Below, in pieces: positions 26,644-36,780 of a stretch of 64,000 bases of DNA (positions are counted from its first letter, which is position 1; the number at the start of each line of letters is the position of its first letter). Origin of the DNA: Sphaerisporangium rufum (GTDB taxonomy: Bacteria; Actinomycetota; Actinomycetes; Streptosporangiales; Streptosporangiaceae); assembly GCF_016863395.1 (NCBI RefSeq), contig NZ_BOOU01000001.1:1-64000 (forward strand), read 5' to 3'. The notes under the pieces are model-generated. The model ran no database searches, had not been told where the DNA came from, and saw nothing but the letters and a program-made list of their open reading frames with translations. Both the position numbers and the translations under genes were made by a program.

Positions 26644-27351
26644 GTGTCCCGCCCGCTGATCGGTATCACCTGCTACGTGGAGGAGGCCGCCTACACCGTG
26701 TGGCGGACTCCGGCCGCGCTGCTGCCCTACGACTACGTCGAGCACGTGGCCCGGGCCGGCGGCCAGCCGGTCCTGCTGCCGCCGGCCGGCGATCCCGGCG
26801 CGCTCGCCGGGCGGCTGGACGGGCTGATCGTGGCCGGCGGCGGCGACCTGGATCCGGCGCGGTACGGCGCGCCCGCTCACCCCCGGACCGGCTACGTCCG
26901 GCCGTTCCGGGACGGCGCGGAGTTCGCGCTGACGGCGGCCGCGCTGGCCGGCGGGCTGCCGTACCTGGGCATCTGCCGGGGGCTGCAGGTGCTCAACGTC
27001 GCGCTCGGCGGCACCCTGCACCAGCACCTGCCCGAGGTGGTCGGGCACGACGGCCACTCCCCCGCCCCCGGCCGGTACGGCCACCTGCCGGTCCGGCCGG
27101 AGCCGGGCAGCGCGCTGGCCGGCATCCTCGGCGCCGGGCCGGTGGACGTCGCGCACTACCACCACCAGGCCGCCGACCGGCCGGGCACCGGTCTGGTGGT
27201 CTCGGCGACCGCCGAGGACGGCACCGTCGAGGCCGTGGAGCTGCCGGAACACCCCTTCGCCCTGGCCGTGCAGTGGCACCCGGAGACCGGCCGGGAAGGG
27301 CACCTTTTCGAGGCGCTGGTCGCCGCCGCGCGCCTGGGCGGGCATTGGTAG
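26644..27351 (+). CDS. Class I glutamine amidotransferase-like gamma-glutamyl hydrolase (PuuD-like, peptidase C26)
   Basis: A 235-aa C26 enzyme with the nucleophile cysteine in YLGICRGLQVLN, and the His/Glu pair in AVQWHPE. The N-terminus RPLIGITCYVEEA is typical of gamma-glutamyl-GABA hydrolases. It would release glutamate and the free amino or hydroxy acid, closing the pathway begun by the ligase at 23069. GTG 26644 lies 6 bp after the SDR stop, which suggests coupling. The gene ends about 25 bp before the glycine riboswitch. Confidence 0.9.
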   Translation: MSRPLIGITCYVEEAAYTVWRTPAALLPYDYVEHVARAGGQPVLLPPAGDPGALAGRLDGLIVAGGGDLDPARYGAPAHPRTGYVRPFRDGAEFALTAAALAGGLPYLGICRGLQVLNVALGGTLHQHLPEVVGHDGHSPAPGRYGHLPVRPEPGSALAGILGAGPVDVAHYHHQAADRPGTGLVVSATAEDGTVEAVELPEHPFALAVQWHPETGREGHLFEALVAAARLGGHW

Positions 27352-27375
27352 GGTGGGCCGAGCACCGATCATCCC

Positions 27376-27564
27376 GTGCGGGAGAGCGCCCTGGCACCCG
27401 GCCAGGTCCCCTGAAGGAGCAAGCCCTCCCCGCGAACCTCACAAGGCAAAGGACCGCGCGGGCCAGGTGATCTCTGGAAAGCAGGCCGCGCCATGGTCTC
27501 GCCGAAGGTGAAAGTCCGGTAAATACCGGGCGAAACTCTCAGGCACCGATGACAGAGGGGGAGG
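27376..27564 (+). ncRNA. Tandem glycine riboswitch
   Basis: Two glycine aptamers are arranged in series. The first (about 27376-27460) starts GCGGGAGAG and has CTGAAGGAGCAA, then AACCTCACAAGGCAAAGGACCG. The second (about 27466-27563) starts ATCTCTGGAAAGC and has CGCCGAAGGTGAAAG, then GAAACTCTCAGGCA and ATGACAGAGGGGGAG. These are the conserved core segments of the gcvT RNA motif. It lies 35 bp upstream of gcvT and should turn on glycine cleavage when glycine is abundant. The expression platform is not obvious. Confidence 0.95.
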
Positions 27565-27598
27565 ATGCTCTCATCCGATCCTGTCTGAGGTGCGCATC

Positions 27599-28690
27599 AT
27601 GTCCAGATCCACACCACTGCGCGAGGTGCACGAGAGCCTCGGCGCGACGCTCACCGACTTCGCCGGCTGGCTGATGCCGCTGCGGTACGGCAGCGAGTCC
27701 GCCGAGCACAACGCGGTGCGCACGGCCGCGGGGCTGTTCGACCTGTCGCACATGGGCGAGATCTTCGTGACCGGCCCGCAGGCGGGCGAGGCGCTGGACC
27801 ACGCGCTGGTCGGGCACCTGTCCGCGCTCGCCCCCGGTCGCGCCAGGTACACCATGATCTGCGCACCGGACGGGGGCGTGCTGGACGACCTGATCGTCTA
27901 CCGGCTCGCCGCCGAGGAGTTCCTCGTGGTGGCCAACGCCTCCAACTACGCGCGGGTGGCCGCCGAGCTGGCCGAGCGGGCCGCCGGCTTCCAGGCCGAC
28001 GTCGAGGACCGCTCCGACCGGTACGCGCTGGTCGCGATCCAGGGGCCTCGCGCCGAAGAGATCCTCGGCACGCTCACCGACGCCGACCTGCCCTCGCTGA
28101 AGTACTACGCGGGCCTGCCCGGCACCGTCGCCGGCATCGACGCCCTCATCGCCCGTACCGGCTACACCGGCGAGGACGGCTTCGAGCTGTTCGTCGCCGC
28201 CGGGGACGCGGTGGCGCTGTGGCAGGAACTCGCCAAGGCCGGCGACGCGCACGGGCTGCGACCGGCCGGGCTGTCCGCCCGCGACACCCTGCGGCTGGAG
28301 GCGGGCATGCCGCTGTACGGCAACGAGCTCAACGCCGGCCTCACCCCGTTCGACGCCGGCCTCGGCCGGGTGGTCAAGTTCGACAAGCCCGGCGACTTCG
28401 TCGGCCGGGCCGCGCTCGCGCCGCTGAAGGACGTCCCGCCGCGCCGCCGGCTGGTCGGGCTGGTCGCCCGTGGCCGCCGGGTGCCGCGCCACGGCTATCC
28501 TGTGGTGCTCCCGGCCGACGGTGCCGTCGTCGGCGAGGTGACCAGTGGCGCGCCCTCCCAGTCCCTCGGCAAGCCGATCGCGATGGCGTACGTGGACACC
28601 GAGGTGTCCGAAGGCGTGGCGGTCGACATCCGTGGTAGCCATGAACCGGTCGACCTCGTTGACCTGCCTTTCTATCGGAGGAACACGTGA
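27599..28690 (+). CDS. gcvT: Glycine cleavage system T protein (aminomethyltransferase)
   Basis: A 363-aa T protein. Typical segments are [33 protein letters not shown], the folate-site [15 protein letters not shown] and [12 protein letters not shown]. It moves the one-carbon unit from the H-protein aminomethyl-lipoyl group to tetrahydrofolate and releases ammonia. ATG 27599 is preceded by GAGG; GTG 27590 would add three residues. The gene is under the glycine riboswitch and overlaps gcvH by 4 bp. gcvP is not in the window. Confidence 0.96.
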   Translation: MSRSTPLREVHESLGATLTDFAGWLMPLRYGSESAEHNAVRTAAGLFDLSHMGEIFVTGPQAGEALDHALVGHLSALAPGRARYTMICAPDGGVLDDLIVYRLAAEEFLVVANASNYARVAAELAERAAGFQADVEDRSDRYALVAIQGPRAEEILGTLTDADLPSLKYYAGLPGTVAGIDALIARTGYTGEDGFELFVAAGDAVALWQELAKAGDAHGLRPAGLSARDTLRLEAGMPLYGNELNAGLTPFDAGLGRVVKFDKPGDFVGRAALAPLKDVPPRRRLVGLVARGRRVPRHGYPVVLPADGAVVGEVTSGAPSQSLGKPIAMAYVDTEVSEGVAVDIRGSHEPVDLVDLPFYRRNT

Positions 28691-29073
28691 GCAGCATTCC
28701 CGAGGAGCTCAGCTACACCAAGGAGCACGAGTGGGTGGCCGGACCGGCCGACGGCGTCGTGACCGTCGGCATCACGGCCTTCGCCGCGGACGCGCTCGGT
28801 GACGTGGTCTACGTCCAGCTCCCCGAGGCGGGCGCCACCGTCGAGGCCGGGGACGCCGTCGGCGAGGTGGAGTCCACCAAGTCGGTCAGCGACATCTACG
28901 CCCCCGTGAGCGGCGAGGTCACCGAGGTCAACCAGGCCGTCGTCGATGACCCGTCCCTGGTCAACTCCGACTCCTACGGCGACGGCTGGCTGTTCCGCGT
29001 CCGGGTGGAGAACACCCCGGACGACCTGCTGACCGCCGAGCAGTACACGGCCGTCACCACCGCCGAATCCTGA
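28687..29073 (+). CDS. gcvH: Glycine cleavage system H protein
   Basis: A 128-aa lipoyl-carrier protein. The lipoylated lysine lies in [15 protein letters not shown], the standard H-protein context, and the N-terminal [12 protein letters not shown] is typical. It shuttles the aminomethyl group between the P, T and L proteins. Its GTG start overlaps the gcvT stop by 4 bp, giving coupled translation. A strong stem-loop follows 8 bp after its stop. Confidence 0.97.
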   Translation: MSSIPEELSYTKEHEWVAGPADGVVTVGITAFAADALGDVVYVQLPEAGATVEAGDAVGEVESTKSVSDIYAPVSGEVTEVNQAVVDDPSLVNSDSYGDGWLFRVRVENTPDDLLTAEQYTAVTTAES

Positions 29074-29080
29074 TCCTCCC

Positions 29081-29109
29081 TCCCGGCGGGCGGCTCGCGC
29101 CCGCCGGGA
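29081..29109 (+). terminator. Stem-loop between gcvH and sdaA
   Basis: TCCCGGCGGGCG-GCTCG-CGCCCGCCGGGA is a perfect 12-bp hairpin directly after gcvH and 33 bp before sdaA. It may end or attenuate the riboswitch-controlled transcript. Confidence 0.6.
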
Positions 29110-29141
29110 CACCGCACCACGGCAGTTAGGACCCCCGATCA

Positions 29142-30518
<1,377 letters not shown>

Positions 30519-30624
30519 CCCCGCCCTGGCGGGCCCGCTCTTCATCCGAACCACCTCCACTGCCGGCGGGATCGACGCATGCCCGGCGCCGGCTCTCCGC
30601 GGCCTGCCGGCACATCTATGTCGG

Positions 30625-30662
30625 CAACTGTTTGTAGTGTTATATTGCGATACAAACAGTTG
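30625..30662 (+). promoter_or_regulatory. Perfect 12-bp inverted repeat over a promoter (likely GntR operator)
   Basis: CAACTGTTTGTA (30625-30636) and TACAAACAGTTG (30651-30662) are exact reverse complements with a 14-bp spacer that contains an AT-rich TATATT core. The repeat ends 9 bp before the start codon of the membrane protein gene, and a YtrA-type GntR regulator is the second gene. Autoregulation is the natural reading. The spacer probably holds the -10 region. Confidence 0.75.
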
Positions 30663-30671
30663 GGAGTCGTC

Positions 30672-31658
30672 ATGGACTTGGTACCGGACCTCGCACAGCC
30701 GGGACGAGCACGCCGGCTCGCCCTGGCCCTCCTACCGTCACTGGTCATGCTGCTCACCCCGCCGATCCTGGTCGCCGTGTTCGGCGATCGGCTGCCGCCT
30801 CGCGCCTACACCGGCGGACTAGTGGAGTTCGCCCCTTCATGGGACCGGTGGAAGTGGATGTCGGCACCGGTGGCGGTGATCTACGCGCTTGGGTTAGCCG
30901 TGATCTTCGTACGGTGGTGGCGCTGGCCGGGCCTGCAGCGATGGCTGGTCACCAGCAGCTTCGCCACCGCCGGCTTCATGGCCGGCACGGTCGGCGCCGG
31001 GCTCGGCGTGCTCATCGACGCGGACGGCCCGGTGCCGGAGCCGGGCTGGATGTTCCCGGTGGCATCGCTGGTCGCGCTGGCCGCGGGCCTGGCGGGATGG
31101 CACGCCGCCGGCCCACCGCCCACCGCCGGCACCCCCCAGGATCCGCCGCCCGCCGGCCTGCCCGCCATGACGCTCGGCTCCCAGGCCCGCGCGATCTACG
31201 TGGTGTCCGGCTGGTCCAATCGCCGGTTGCTCCGCGGGGTGGCGCTGCTGGCGTTCGCCGCACTGCTCCCGCTGATGCTGTCCCCCAGCTGGCCGACGGT
31301 GGCCATCTTCGTGATGATCGGCATGACGGAGCTGCTACAGGCCCGCACCCGGCTGCAGATCGATGGGAGAGGGATGGAGCTCACCCTCCCCTGGCTCGGA
31401 CGGCTGCGACGCTTCGTACCGTATGCCGAGATACGCTCCGCCGAGGCGCGACCTTCGACGTCCGGGCGCGGGCTCGGTCTGGTCGGCGGCCCGCGCGGCT
31501 GGGGATACGTCAGCGGCCCAGGCCCGGTGCTGGCCCTTAGGCTGACCGACGGGCGGGAGTTCCTCTACTCCACCCGCGACGCCGAGTCCGCCGCAGCGCT
31601 GGTCAACGGCTCGCTCCACCGTCTACGCGAAGGAACGACCGGTGCTGATCGTCGTTGA
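30672..31658 (+). CDS. Membrane protein of unknown function, partner of a GntR regulator
   Basis: A 328-aa protein with helices near residues 14-36, 63-80, 93-113, 126-144 and 195-230, then a soluble C-terminal domain ([31 protein letters not shown]) resembling a PH-like module found with DUF1648-type proteins. ATG 30672 has GGGAG 6 nt upstream. It lies directly behind the inverted repeat at 30625-30662 and overlaps the regulator gene by 17 bp. Paired YtrA-type regulators often control envelope-stress or transport proteins; the function here is unknown. Confidence 0.78.
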   Translation: MDLVPDLAQPGRARRLALALLPSLVMLLTPPILVAVFGDRLPPRAYTGGLVEFAPSWDRWKWMSAPVAVIYALGLAVIFVRWWRWPGLQRWLVTSSFATAGFMAGTVGAGLGVLIDADGPVPEPGWMFPVASLVALAAGLAGWHAAGPPPTAGTPQDPPPAGLPAMTLGSQARAIYVVSGWSNRRLLRGVALLAFAALLPLMLSPSWPTVAIFVMIGMTELLQARTRLQIDGRGMELTLPWLGRLRRFVPYAEIRSAEARPSTSGRGLGLVGGPRGWGYVSGPGPVLALRLTDGREFLYSTRDAESAAALVNGSLHRLREGTTGADRR

Positions 31659-32004
31659 CCCGGCCTCCAACCAGCCGCTGGCCGACCAGGTGGCGGCCTC
31701 GGTACGGGCGGCGGTGGCCGACGGGACCGCCGGCCCGGGAGACCGGCTGCCCTCGGCCCGCAGCGTCGCGACCGCGCTCGACATCAACCTGCACACCGTG
31801 CTGCGCGGGTACCAGCAGCTGCGCGATGAGGGCCTGGTCGAGCTGCGCCGCGGCCGGGCCGCCACGATCACCCAGCTCGCCGCCGACCGCGGGCGCCTGC
31901 GACTGCGGGACGCCGCCGAGAGGTTCGCCGCGGCCGCCCGCCACCTCGGCGCGTCCGACGACGAGGCCGTCGCCGCCCTGCGCACCGCGCTGGCCGCCCG
32001 CTGA
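31642..32004 (+). CDS. GntR family regulator, YtrA subfamily
   Basis: A 120-aa regulator. The winged helix covers about residues 10-75, with the GntR signature LPSARSVATALDINLHTVLRGYQQL. Only about 45 residues follow, without a large effector domain, which is typical of YtrA-type members. The GTG start is inside the preceding gene, so it is translated with it. It most likely binds the perfect inverted repeat ahead of the operon. Its stop is one base from the stop of the opposing gene. Confidence 0.88.
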   Translation: MLIVVDPASNQPLADQVAASVRAAVADGTAGPGDRLPSARSVATALDINLHTVLRGYQQLRDEGLVELRRGRAATITQLAADRGRLRLRDAAERFAAAARHLGASDDEAVAALRTALAAR

Positions 32005-32005
32005 T

Positions 32006-32389
32006 TCACTCCTCCGGCAGCGGCGGGGGGCTGCCGAAGACCCGGAGGGTCAGGGCGTGGACCTCGCGGTCCATGTTCTCCAGCCGGTCCAGCCGGCGAT
32101 CCACCGCGTCGAACCGCCGATCCACCCGCCGATCCACCGCGTCGAACCGCCGGTCCACCTCGGCGAACCGCCGGTCCACCTCGGCGAACCGCCGGTCGAC
32201 GTCGGCGAACCGCAGATCGACCTTCTCGAAGCGGGCGATCATCTCTGACCGCAGCCCGCCGATCTCCGACCGCAGCTCGCCGCGTAACCCGCCGATCTCC
32301 GACTTCAAGGTCCGCACCGTCAACCCGATGACGGTGACGAACCCCGCCGCCATCATTCCGATCACCGACCAGATCTGCGCCACGGTCAT
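32006..32389 (-). CDS. Small membrane-anchored coiled-coil protein
   Basis: A 127-aa protein with one N-terminal membrane helix (IWSVIGMMAAGFVTVIGLTV) followed by a long heptad-repeat helix with units such as RRFAEVD and RRFDAVD, and a short tail ending in PPPLPEE. The repeat resembles coiled-coil tails of phage- or holin-associated and DUF1640-like proteins, but I cannot assign a family. ATG 32389 is preceded by AGGGGTGG. It converges with the GntR gene, only one base apart. Confidence 0.7.
   Translation of the reverse strand: MTVAQIWSVIGMMAAGFVTVIGLTVRTLKSEIGGLRGELRSEIGGLRSEMIARFEKVDLRFADVDRRFAEVDRRFAEVDRRFDAVDRRVDRRFDAVDRRLDRLENMDREVHALTLRVFGSPPPLPEE
32085..32215 (-). repeat. 21-bp heptad-encoding repeats
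   Basis: The sequence GAACCGCCGGTCCACCTCGGC and close variants recur every 21 bp and encode seven-residue units DRRFAEV or DRRFDAV of the coiled coil on the minus strand. The period is in frame. Confidence 0.8.
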
Positions 32390-32613
32390 GATGGTAGCCA
32401 CCCCTTCCCGCTCCGTGATGGACACATCACGAATCGTGGCGACAGGCGGGGAGCCCTGGCAGGACCGAGCGACGTTCTGTGGATAACGTGACCGCCCCGC
32501 CGTTCCGGCCGAATCCGACGGCGGGGCGACGACCGGCGGACGAGCGTCCGCGGCCGGCCACTCCTGGCACATCATGAGTCCAGAGGGCCGAGGCCGATCA
32601 CCGGACCCGCAGC

Positions 32614-34080
32614 TCAGGTGGTGGCCCCGGCGGACACGCCCGTCCGCCGGGCGGGCCGGAGGGCGAGGGCGACCAGCAGGGCGGCGGCCAGGCAGAGAGC
32701 GGTGTTGGCGGTGATGGCGGTGGAGATCCCCGAGAGCACCTCCGCGACGGCTTCCCCGCCGCCGGGCGAACCGATCCGGGCGGCCACGATCGCCGACATG
32801 ACCGGGATGCCGAGCGTGATGCCGATCTGCTGGCTCATCGTGGCCAGCCCGGTCGCCAGACCTTGCTCGCCGTCCGGCAACCCGGACGTGGCGGTGACCA
32901 TGAAGCCGACGATGGCCGTCAGGTTCGCCACCCCGCCGACGAAGGTGACGGCCAGCAGCACCGGCATCCAGGACGAGCCCGGGCCGAGGAAGATCAGCGG
33001 AGCCGTCGCGGCCGCCTGGACGACCAGCCCCGCACAGATGGCGCCGGCTCCACCCAGCCGCCCGACGACCCTGGGCCCGAGCAGGCCGCCGAGCACGGTG
33101 CCCGCGCCGAGCACCGCGAAGGACAGCCCGGCGACCAGCGCCGAGTAGCCGAGCACCTTCTGCAGGTAGAGGGTGAGCAGGAAGACCAGCGAGGTCTCGG
33201 TGGCGAAGGCGAGCAGGCCCGCGAGGTTCCCGATGCCCACCGCCGGACGACGCAGGATCCGGACCGGCACCAGCGGTGCACCGGCCCGCCGCTCGATCCG
33301 CACGAAGGCGGCCAGCAGGACCGCGGCGGCGGCGAGCCAGACCAGCGCGGCCGGGTCGGTCCAGGACCGCTCCCCGGCGAGCGTCAGGCCGTACACCAGA
33401 GCGAGCAGGCCGGCGGTGACGGTCACCGCGCCGGGGACGTCCAGCCGCGGGCGCCCGGCGCGCGGCGGTTCCCGAAGGACGGCCGGCGCGACCAGCAGCA
33501 CCGCGGCCGCGACGACCACGTTCACGAAGAACGCCCAGCGCCAGCTGAGCAGGTCGGCCAGCACGCCGCCGAGAATGGCCCCGGTGGTGAAGCCGGCGGC
33601 CATCAGCGCCCCGTTCAGCCCGAGCGCCCGGTCCCGGGCGGGACCCTCGCGGAACGAGGTGGTGAGCAGGGAGAGCGCCGCCGGGACGACCGCGGCGGTG
33701 GCCAGGCCCTGGCCGACCCGGGCGGCCAGCAGCACCGGTGGGCTGCCGGCGATCCCTCCGGCCAGCGACGACACCCCGAGCAGCGCGATCCCGCCGAGGA
33801 ACAGCCGCCGCCGGCCGAACAGATCCGCGATCCGGCCGAAGAGCAGGGTGAAGCCCGCGGCGGCCAGGGCGAAGGAGGTGGCGATCCATTGCAGGTCCGG
33901 CAGTGCGAACCCGACGTCACGCCCGATGAGCGGCAGCGCGACGTTGAGGATGGAGAAGTCGACGGCGAGGGTGAAACTCGCGGTCAGCAGGACGGCGAGG
34001 ATCCATCGTTCCCGGCCGGTCATCCCGCCGGAGGTGGCGGGCGGGGAGTCCGGCGGGCCGGTCCGCGGATGGCGTGTCAT
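32614..34080 (-). CDS. MFS drug efflux transporter, DHA2 (14-TM) family
   Basis: A 488-aa transporter with about 14 helices. It has the family motif A (GRIADLFGRRRLFL), motif D1-like LTASFTLAVDFSILNVALP and motif C-like GLNGALMAAGFTTGAILGG. DHA2 members export drugs or antibiotics with protons. ATG 34080 was chosen because of GAAGGGA 7 nt upstream, trimming a 27-residue extension. It is divergent from the XRE regulator at 34222, which probably represses it. Confidence 0.9.
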   Translation of the reverse strand: MTRHPRTGPPDSPPATSGGMTGRERWILAVLLTASFTLAVDFSILNVALPLIGRDVGFALPDLQWIATSFALAAAGFTLLFGRIADLFGRRRLFLGGIALLGVSSLAGGIAGSPPVLLAARVGQGLATAAVVPAALSLLTTSFREGPARDRALGLNGALMAAGFTTGAILGGVLADLLSWRWAFFVNVVVAAAVLLVAPAVLREPPRAGRPRLDVPGAVTVTAGLLALVYGLTLAGERSWTDPAALVWLAAAAVLLAAFVRIERRAGAPLVPVRILRRPAVGIGNLAGLLAFATETSLVFLLTLYLQKVLGYSALVAGLSFAVLGAGTVLGGLLGPRVVGRLGGAGAICAGLVVQAAATAPLIFLGPGSSWMPVLLAVTFVGGVANLTAIVGFMVTATSGLPDGEQGLATGLATMSQQIGITLGIPVMSAIVAARIGSPGGGEAVAEVLSGISTAITANTALCLAAALLVALALRPARRTGVSAGATT

Positions 34081-34221
34081 GTGCGATCCCTTCGGGCTGA
34101 GTGCCCTTTCACCCTGCGCACCACCGGCCGGTGCAGCCAGGACCCGGGCGAGGCCACCCACCGGCTGCCTGGCACCGGCAGGGACAGGCAGCCGGCGCCC
34201 GGTTCAGGCAGGATGGTGGCC

Positions 34222-35133
34222 ATGAGACGCGACGGCGAGCCGGCCACCGGCGAACTCGGCGCCTTCCTGCGCGGCCGGCGGGCGCGGCTGACCCCCCAGG
34301 ACGCCGGCCTGGTCTCCTACGGCGCCCGCCGGGTGCCCGGCCTGCGCCGGGAGGAGCTGGCGCAGCTGGCCGGGGTCAGCATGACCTACTACACCCGGCT
34401 GGAACAGGGGCAGAGTGCCAACGCCTCCGAGTCGGTCATCGAGTCGCTGGCCCGGGCCCTGATGCTGGACGACGACGAACGCCGGCACCTGCACGACCTG
34501 GCCCGGCCCCGGCCGGCCCGGCGCCGCCGGACGGCCCGCCCGGAGGTGGCCCGGCCGGGCACCCGCCGGTTGATCGACGCGATGCGCGAGGTGCCCGCGG
34601 TGATCCTCGGGCGGCGCAGCGAGGTGCTGGCCTGGAACCGGCTCGGGCACCGGCTGCTCGCCGGCCACCTGGACGAGGCCGCGCCGGACCGCCCGGCCGA
34701 CCGGCCGAATCTCACCTGGATGCTCTTCCTGGACCCGCACACCCGCGAGCTGTACTCCCGGTGGGCGGAGGAGGGCGATCGTGCGGTGGCGTCGCTGCGG
34801 CTGGTGGCCGGGCGCCATCCGGACGACCCGGAGCTGACCGCTTTGATCGGCGAGCTGTGCGTCAAGAGCCCGGAGTTCGCCGCCCGCTGGGCCCGGCACC
34901 CGGTACGCAGGTGCCTGTCCGGTACGAAGCACCTGCGCCACCCGGAGCTCGGCGACCTGGAGCTGGAGTTCGAGGTACTCGACCTGGCCGACGAGACCGG
35001 GCACCGGATGATCACCTACACCGCGGCGCCCGGCACCTACTCGCAGGCGGCGCTCCAGTTGCTCGCGGCCGGCGCCCCGGCCGAGCCGCCGATGGCCCGG
35101 CACGGCGGCGCGGCCGGCGAACCCCGCCGATGA
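34222..35133 (+). CDS. XRE family regulator with MmyB-like ligand-binding domain
   Basis: A 303-aa regulator. The helix-turn-helix lies at about residues 35-62 (RREELAQLAGVSMTYYTRLEQGQ), followed by a basic linker and an MmyB-like domain (VLAWNRLGHRLL, NLTWMLFLDPHTRELY). This domain binds hydrophobic ligands in characterised members. It faces the MFS gene across 141 bp, the classical layout of a drug-responsive repressor and its pump. ATG 34222 has AGGA 8 nt upstream; ATG 34213 is possible. Confidence 0.88.
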   Translation: MRRDGEPATGELGAFLRGRRARLTPQDAGLVSYGARRVPGLRREELAQLAGVSMTYYTRLEQGQSANASESVIESLARALMLDDDERRHLHDLARPRPARRRRTARPEVARPGTRRLIDAMREVPAVILGRRSEVLAWNRLGHRLLAGHLDEAAPDRPADRPNLTWMLFLDPHTRELYSRWAEEGDRAVASLRLVAGRHPDDPELTALIGELCVKSPEFAARWARHPVRRCLSGTKHLRHPELGDLELEFEVLDLADETGHRMITYTAAPGTYSQAALQLLAAGAPAEPPMARHGGAAGEPRR

Positions 35134-35182
35134 TCGCTCCCGCGGTCACCGCCCGATCGCCGGCCCCGTCCCGCCGGTGCGG

Positions 35183-35401
35183 TCAGAGGTCGCCCCACCT
35201 GACGCCGGTGACGAACACCGACCACTCGTCGGCCGAGCAGGTGAGAACAGGCTCATCGACCCGCGTGCTGTCGCGGACCGCCCGCACGCCGGAGCGCCAG
35301 GCCACCTCGACACACTCCCCCTGATCGGCGCTGTAGCTGCTCTTGTACCAATGCGACTCGTGCGGGAGTGGCCGCTCGACCGGCCATGGCGATCCGGACA
35401 T
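35183..35401 (-). CDS. DUF397 domain protein
   Basis: A 72-aa DUF397 protein with the family pattern WYKSSYSADQGECVEVAW, VRDST and WSVFVTGVRWGD. Small DUF397 proteins usually partner an adjacent XRE-DUF5753 regulator in actinomycetes, as in the WhiJ/BldB-like systems. ATG 35401 lies 5 bp after the stop of a second DUF397 gene, so the two form an operon with the truncated regulator upstream. Confidence 0.88.
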   Translation of the reverse strand: MSGSPWPVERPLPHESHWYKSSYSADQGECVEVAWRSGVRAVRDSTRVDEPVLTCSADEWSVFVTGVRWGDL

Positions 35402-35406
35402 GGCGC

Positions 35407-35598
35407 TCAGATGTCCCCCCACTTGACCCCGGTGACGAACACCGACCACTCGTCATCGGGGCAGGCGAGGGCGGCGCCGCCTCCGGTGCTGTCCCGGACT
35501 CCGCGAACTCCGGTCGTGGTCGATGCGACCTCCACGCACTCCCCGGAGTCCGAACTGAACGTGCTCTTACGCCACTGTGCGCCTTGGAGATCATTCAC
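35407..35598 (-). CDS. DUF397 domain protein
   Basis: A 63-aa DUF397 protein (WRKSTFSSDSGECVEVAS, GVRDSTGG, WSVFVTGVKWGDI). It starts at GTG 35598, 8 bp inside the end of the DUF5753 remnant, and precedes a second DUF397 gene. The two DUF397 proteins are clearly related and likely a tandem duplication. With its regulator truncated, its present role is uncertain. Confidence 0.88.
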   Translation of the reverse strand: MNDLQGAQWRKSTFSSDSGECVEVASTTTGVRGVRDSTGGGAALACPDDEWSVFVTGVKWGDI

Positions 35599-35982
35599 CT
35601 GGCTTCACCGCTTCCTCGATGAGGTGGAGTGACCTGCCGGACGGGAGCGCTTCGGCCCGGAGCGCGTCGTACCGCCGGGTCAGCTCCCTGATCAGGTGCC
35701 GTTCGATCACGGTTCGCCCGAAAGGTTGCGCATCGGTGTACGCGGCATACGGATAACCGTCCCGTTCGGCGATGATGAACCCGCCGGCCAGCCCGCAGTG
35801 CGCCCTGACCGTGCGTGGCACGATCTGAAGGGTGATCTCCGGGCGGCGAGCGAGCTGGATCAGGTGCGCCAACTGCTCTCGCATCACCTCTATATCACCG
35901 ATGACGCGATAGAGCACGGCCTCATCGAGCAGGACGAGCAGCGAAGGCGGCCTGCCGCGGCGGAGGATCGCCTGTCGCCGCG
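35591..35982 (-). pseudogene. Truncated DUF5753 regulator (HTH half missing)
   Basis: About 130 codons match the C-terminal half of XRE-DUF5753 regulators: RRQAILRRGRPPSLLVLLDE, VLYRVIGDIEVMREQLAHL and a late GGFIIAERDGYPYAAYTDA segment. Upstream of RRQAIL the frame stays open but no longer resembles the family, and the helix-turn-helix domain is absent. Bases after about 35982 appear to come from another gene. A shorter protein could still be made from an internal start, but the DNA-binding half is lost. Confidence 0.65.
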
Positions 35983-36011
35983 TCAGCGGGGCCGAATGCC
36001 GGAGGACCGGC

Positions 36012-36146
36012 GGAGACAAGCACGCATGTGCCGGCCGGTTCACCCTGGACATGGTCCGGGCGCATCCGGAGCGGCTCGCGGCCGAGACCGGAGAGCGGTC
36101 CGGGGAATGGCGCATCGGCATGTACAGCGACCGATCCGGCCGATGA
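36012..36146 (+). pseudogene. Possible C-terminal gene fragment
   Basis: On the plus strand one frame reads GDKHACAGRFTLDMVRAHP and then an equally gene-like stretch ending GEWRIGMYSDRSGR before a stop at 36144-36146. Composition is that of a real protein end, not of a shadow frame, and no start is present. I do not recognise the family. It abuts the point where the DUF5753 regulator loses similarity, suggesting a deletion or rearrangement junction. Confidence 0.3.
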
Positions 36147-36183
36147 GAGAGCCGCCGCCGCTCTGCCGGTCGTGCCGGGCGGG

Positions 36184-36774
36184 TCAGGAGGCGGAGGCGG
36201 TGAGCAGGGTGGCGGTGGGCAGGACGGTGGCGAACTCGCCGTGGTGCAGGCTGGCGGCGGTGGCGCGGGTGAGGTCTTCGGCGGTGACGACCTCGCCGTC
36301 CGGACCGGTCGCGTCGAAGGTGTGCATCGCGTCGATGACGAACAGCACCCGATAGCCGAGGTTGCCGGCCATCCGGGCGGTGGTCTCGCAGCACATGTTG
36401 GTCTGGACGCCGATGACGACCAGTTGCCCGATGCCGCGGGCGCGCAGCCAGGCGTCCAGGTCCGGGGCGCCGTAGAAGGCGGAGTTCACCGACTTGGTGA
36501 CCAACAGGCCGGGCTCCTCGGGGCCGAGCGCGGCGAGGACCTCGGCCCGCACGGCGTTGCCCGGGCACTCGGGCCGCAGCGGCGATCCCGGGCTGGTCGA
36601 GTCGTGCCGGACGAGCACCACCGGCCGTCCCCTCGCCCGCCACTCGCGGATCACGGCCACGATGTTGCGCTCGGCGGCGGGGTTGTCCCGCCGACCCCAG
36701 TACGGGTCGTCGAAGCCCTGTTGCACGTCCACGACGATCAGTGCGGCGTCGTCGTCGAGCTGGATCTCGGTCAT
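36184..36774 (-). CDS. Isochorismatase-like cysteine hydrolase
   Basis: A 196-aa isochorismatase-superfamily protein with the triad Asp in LIVVDVQQGF, Lys in VTKSVNSAF and Cys in VQTNMCCETTA. Family members hydrolyse amides or imines such as nicotinamide, isochorismate or carbamates; the substrate here is unknown. The start is ambiguous: ATG 36774 has no good ribosome site, while ATG 36789 adds five residues and lies in a purine-rich 7-bp repeat that contains further ATGs. Confidence 0.85.
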   Translation of the reverse strand: MTEIQLDDDAALIVVDVQQGFDDPYWGRRDNPAAERNIVAVIREWRARGRPVVLVRHDSTSPGSPLRPECPGNAVRAEVLAALGPEEPGLLVTKSVNSAFYGAPDLDAWLRARGIGQLVVIGVQTNMCCETTARMAGNLGYRVLFVIDAMHTFDATGPDGEVVTAEDLTRATAASLHHGEFATVLPTATLLTASAS

Positions 36775-36780
36775 GACCCT

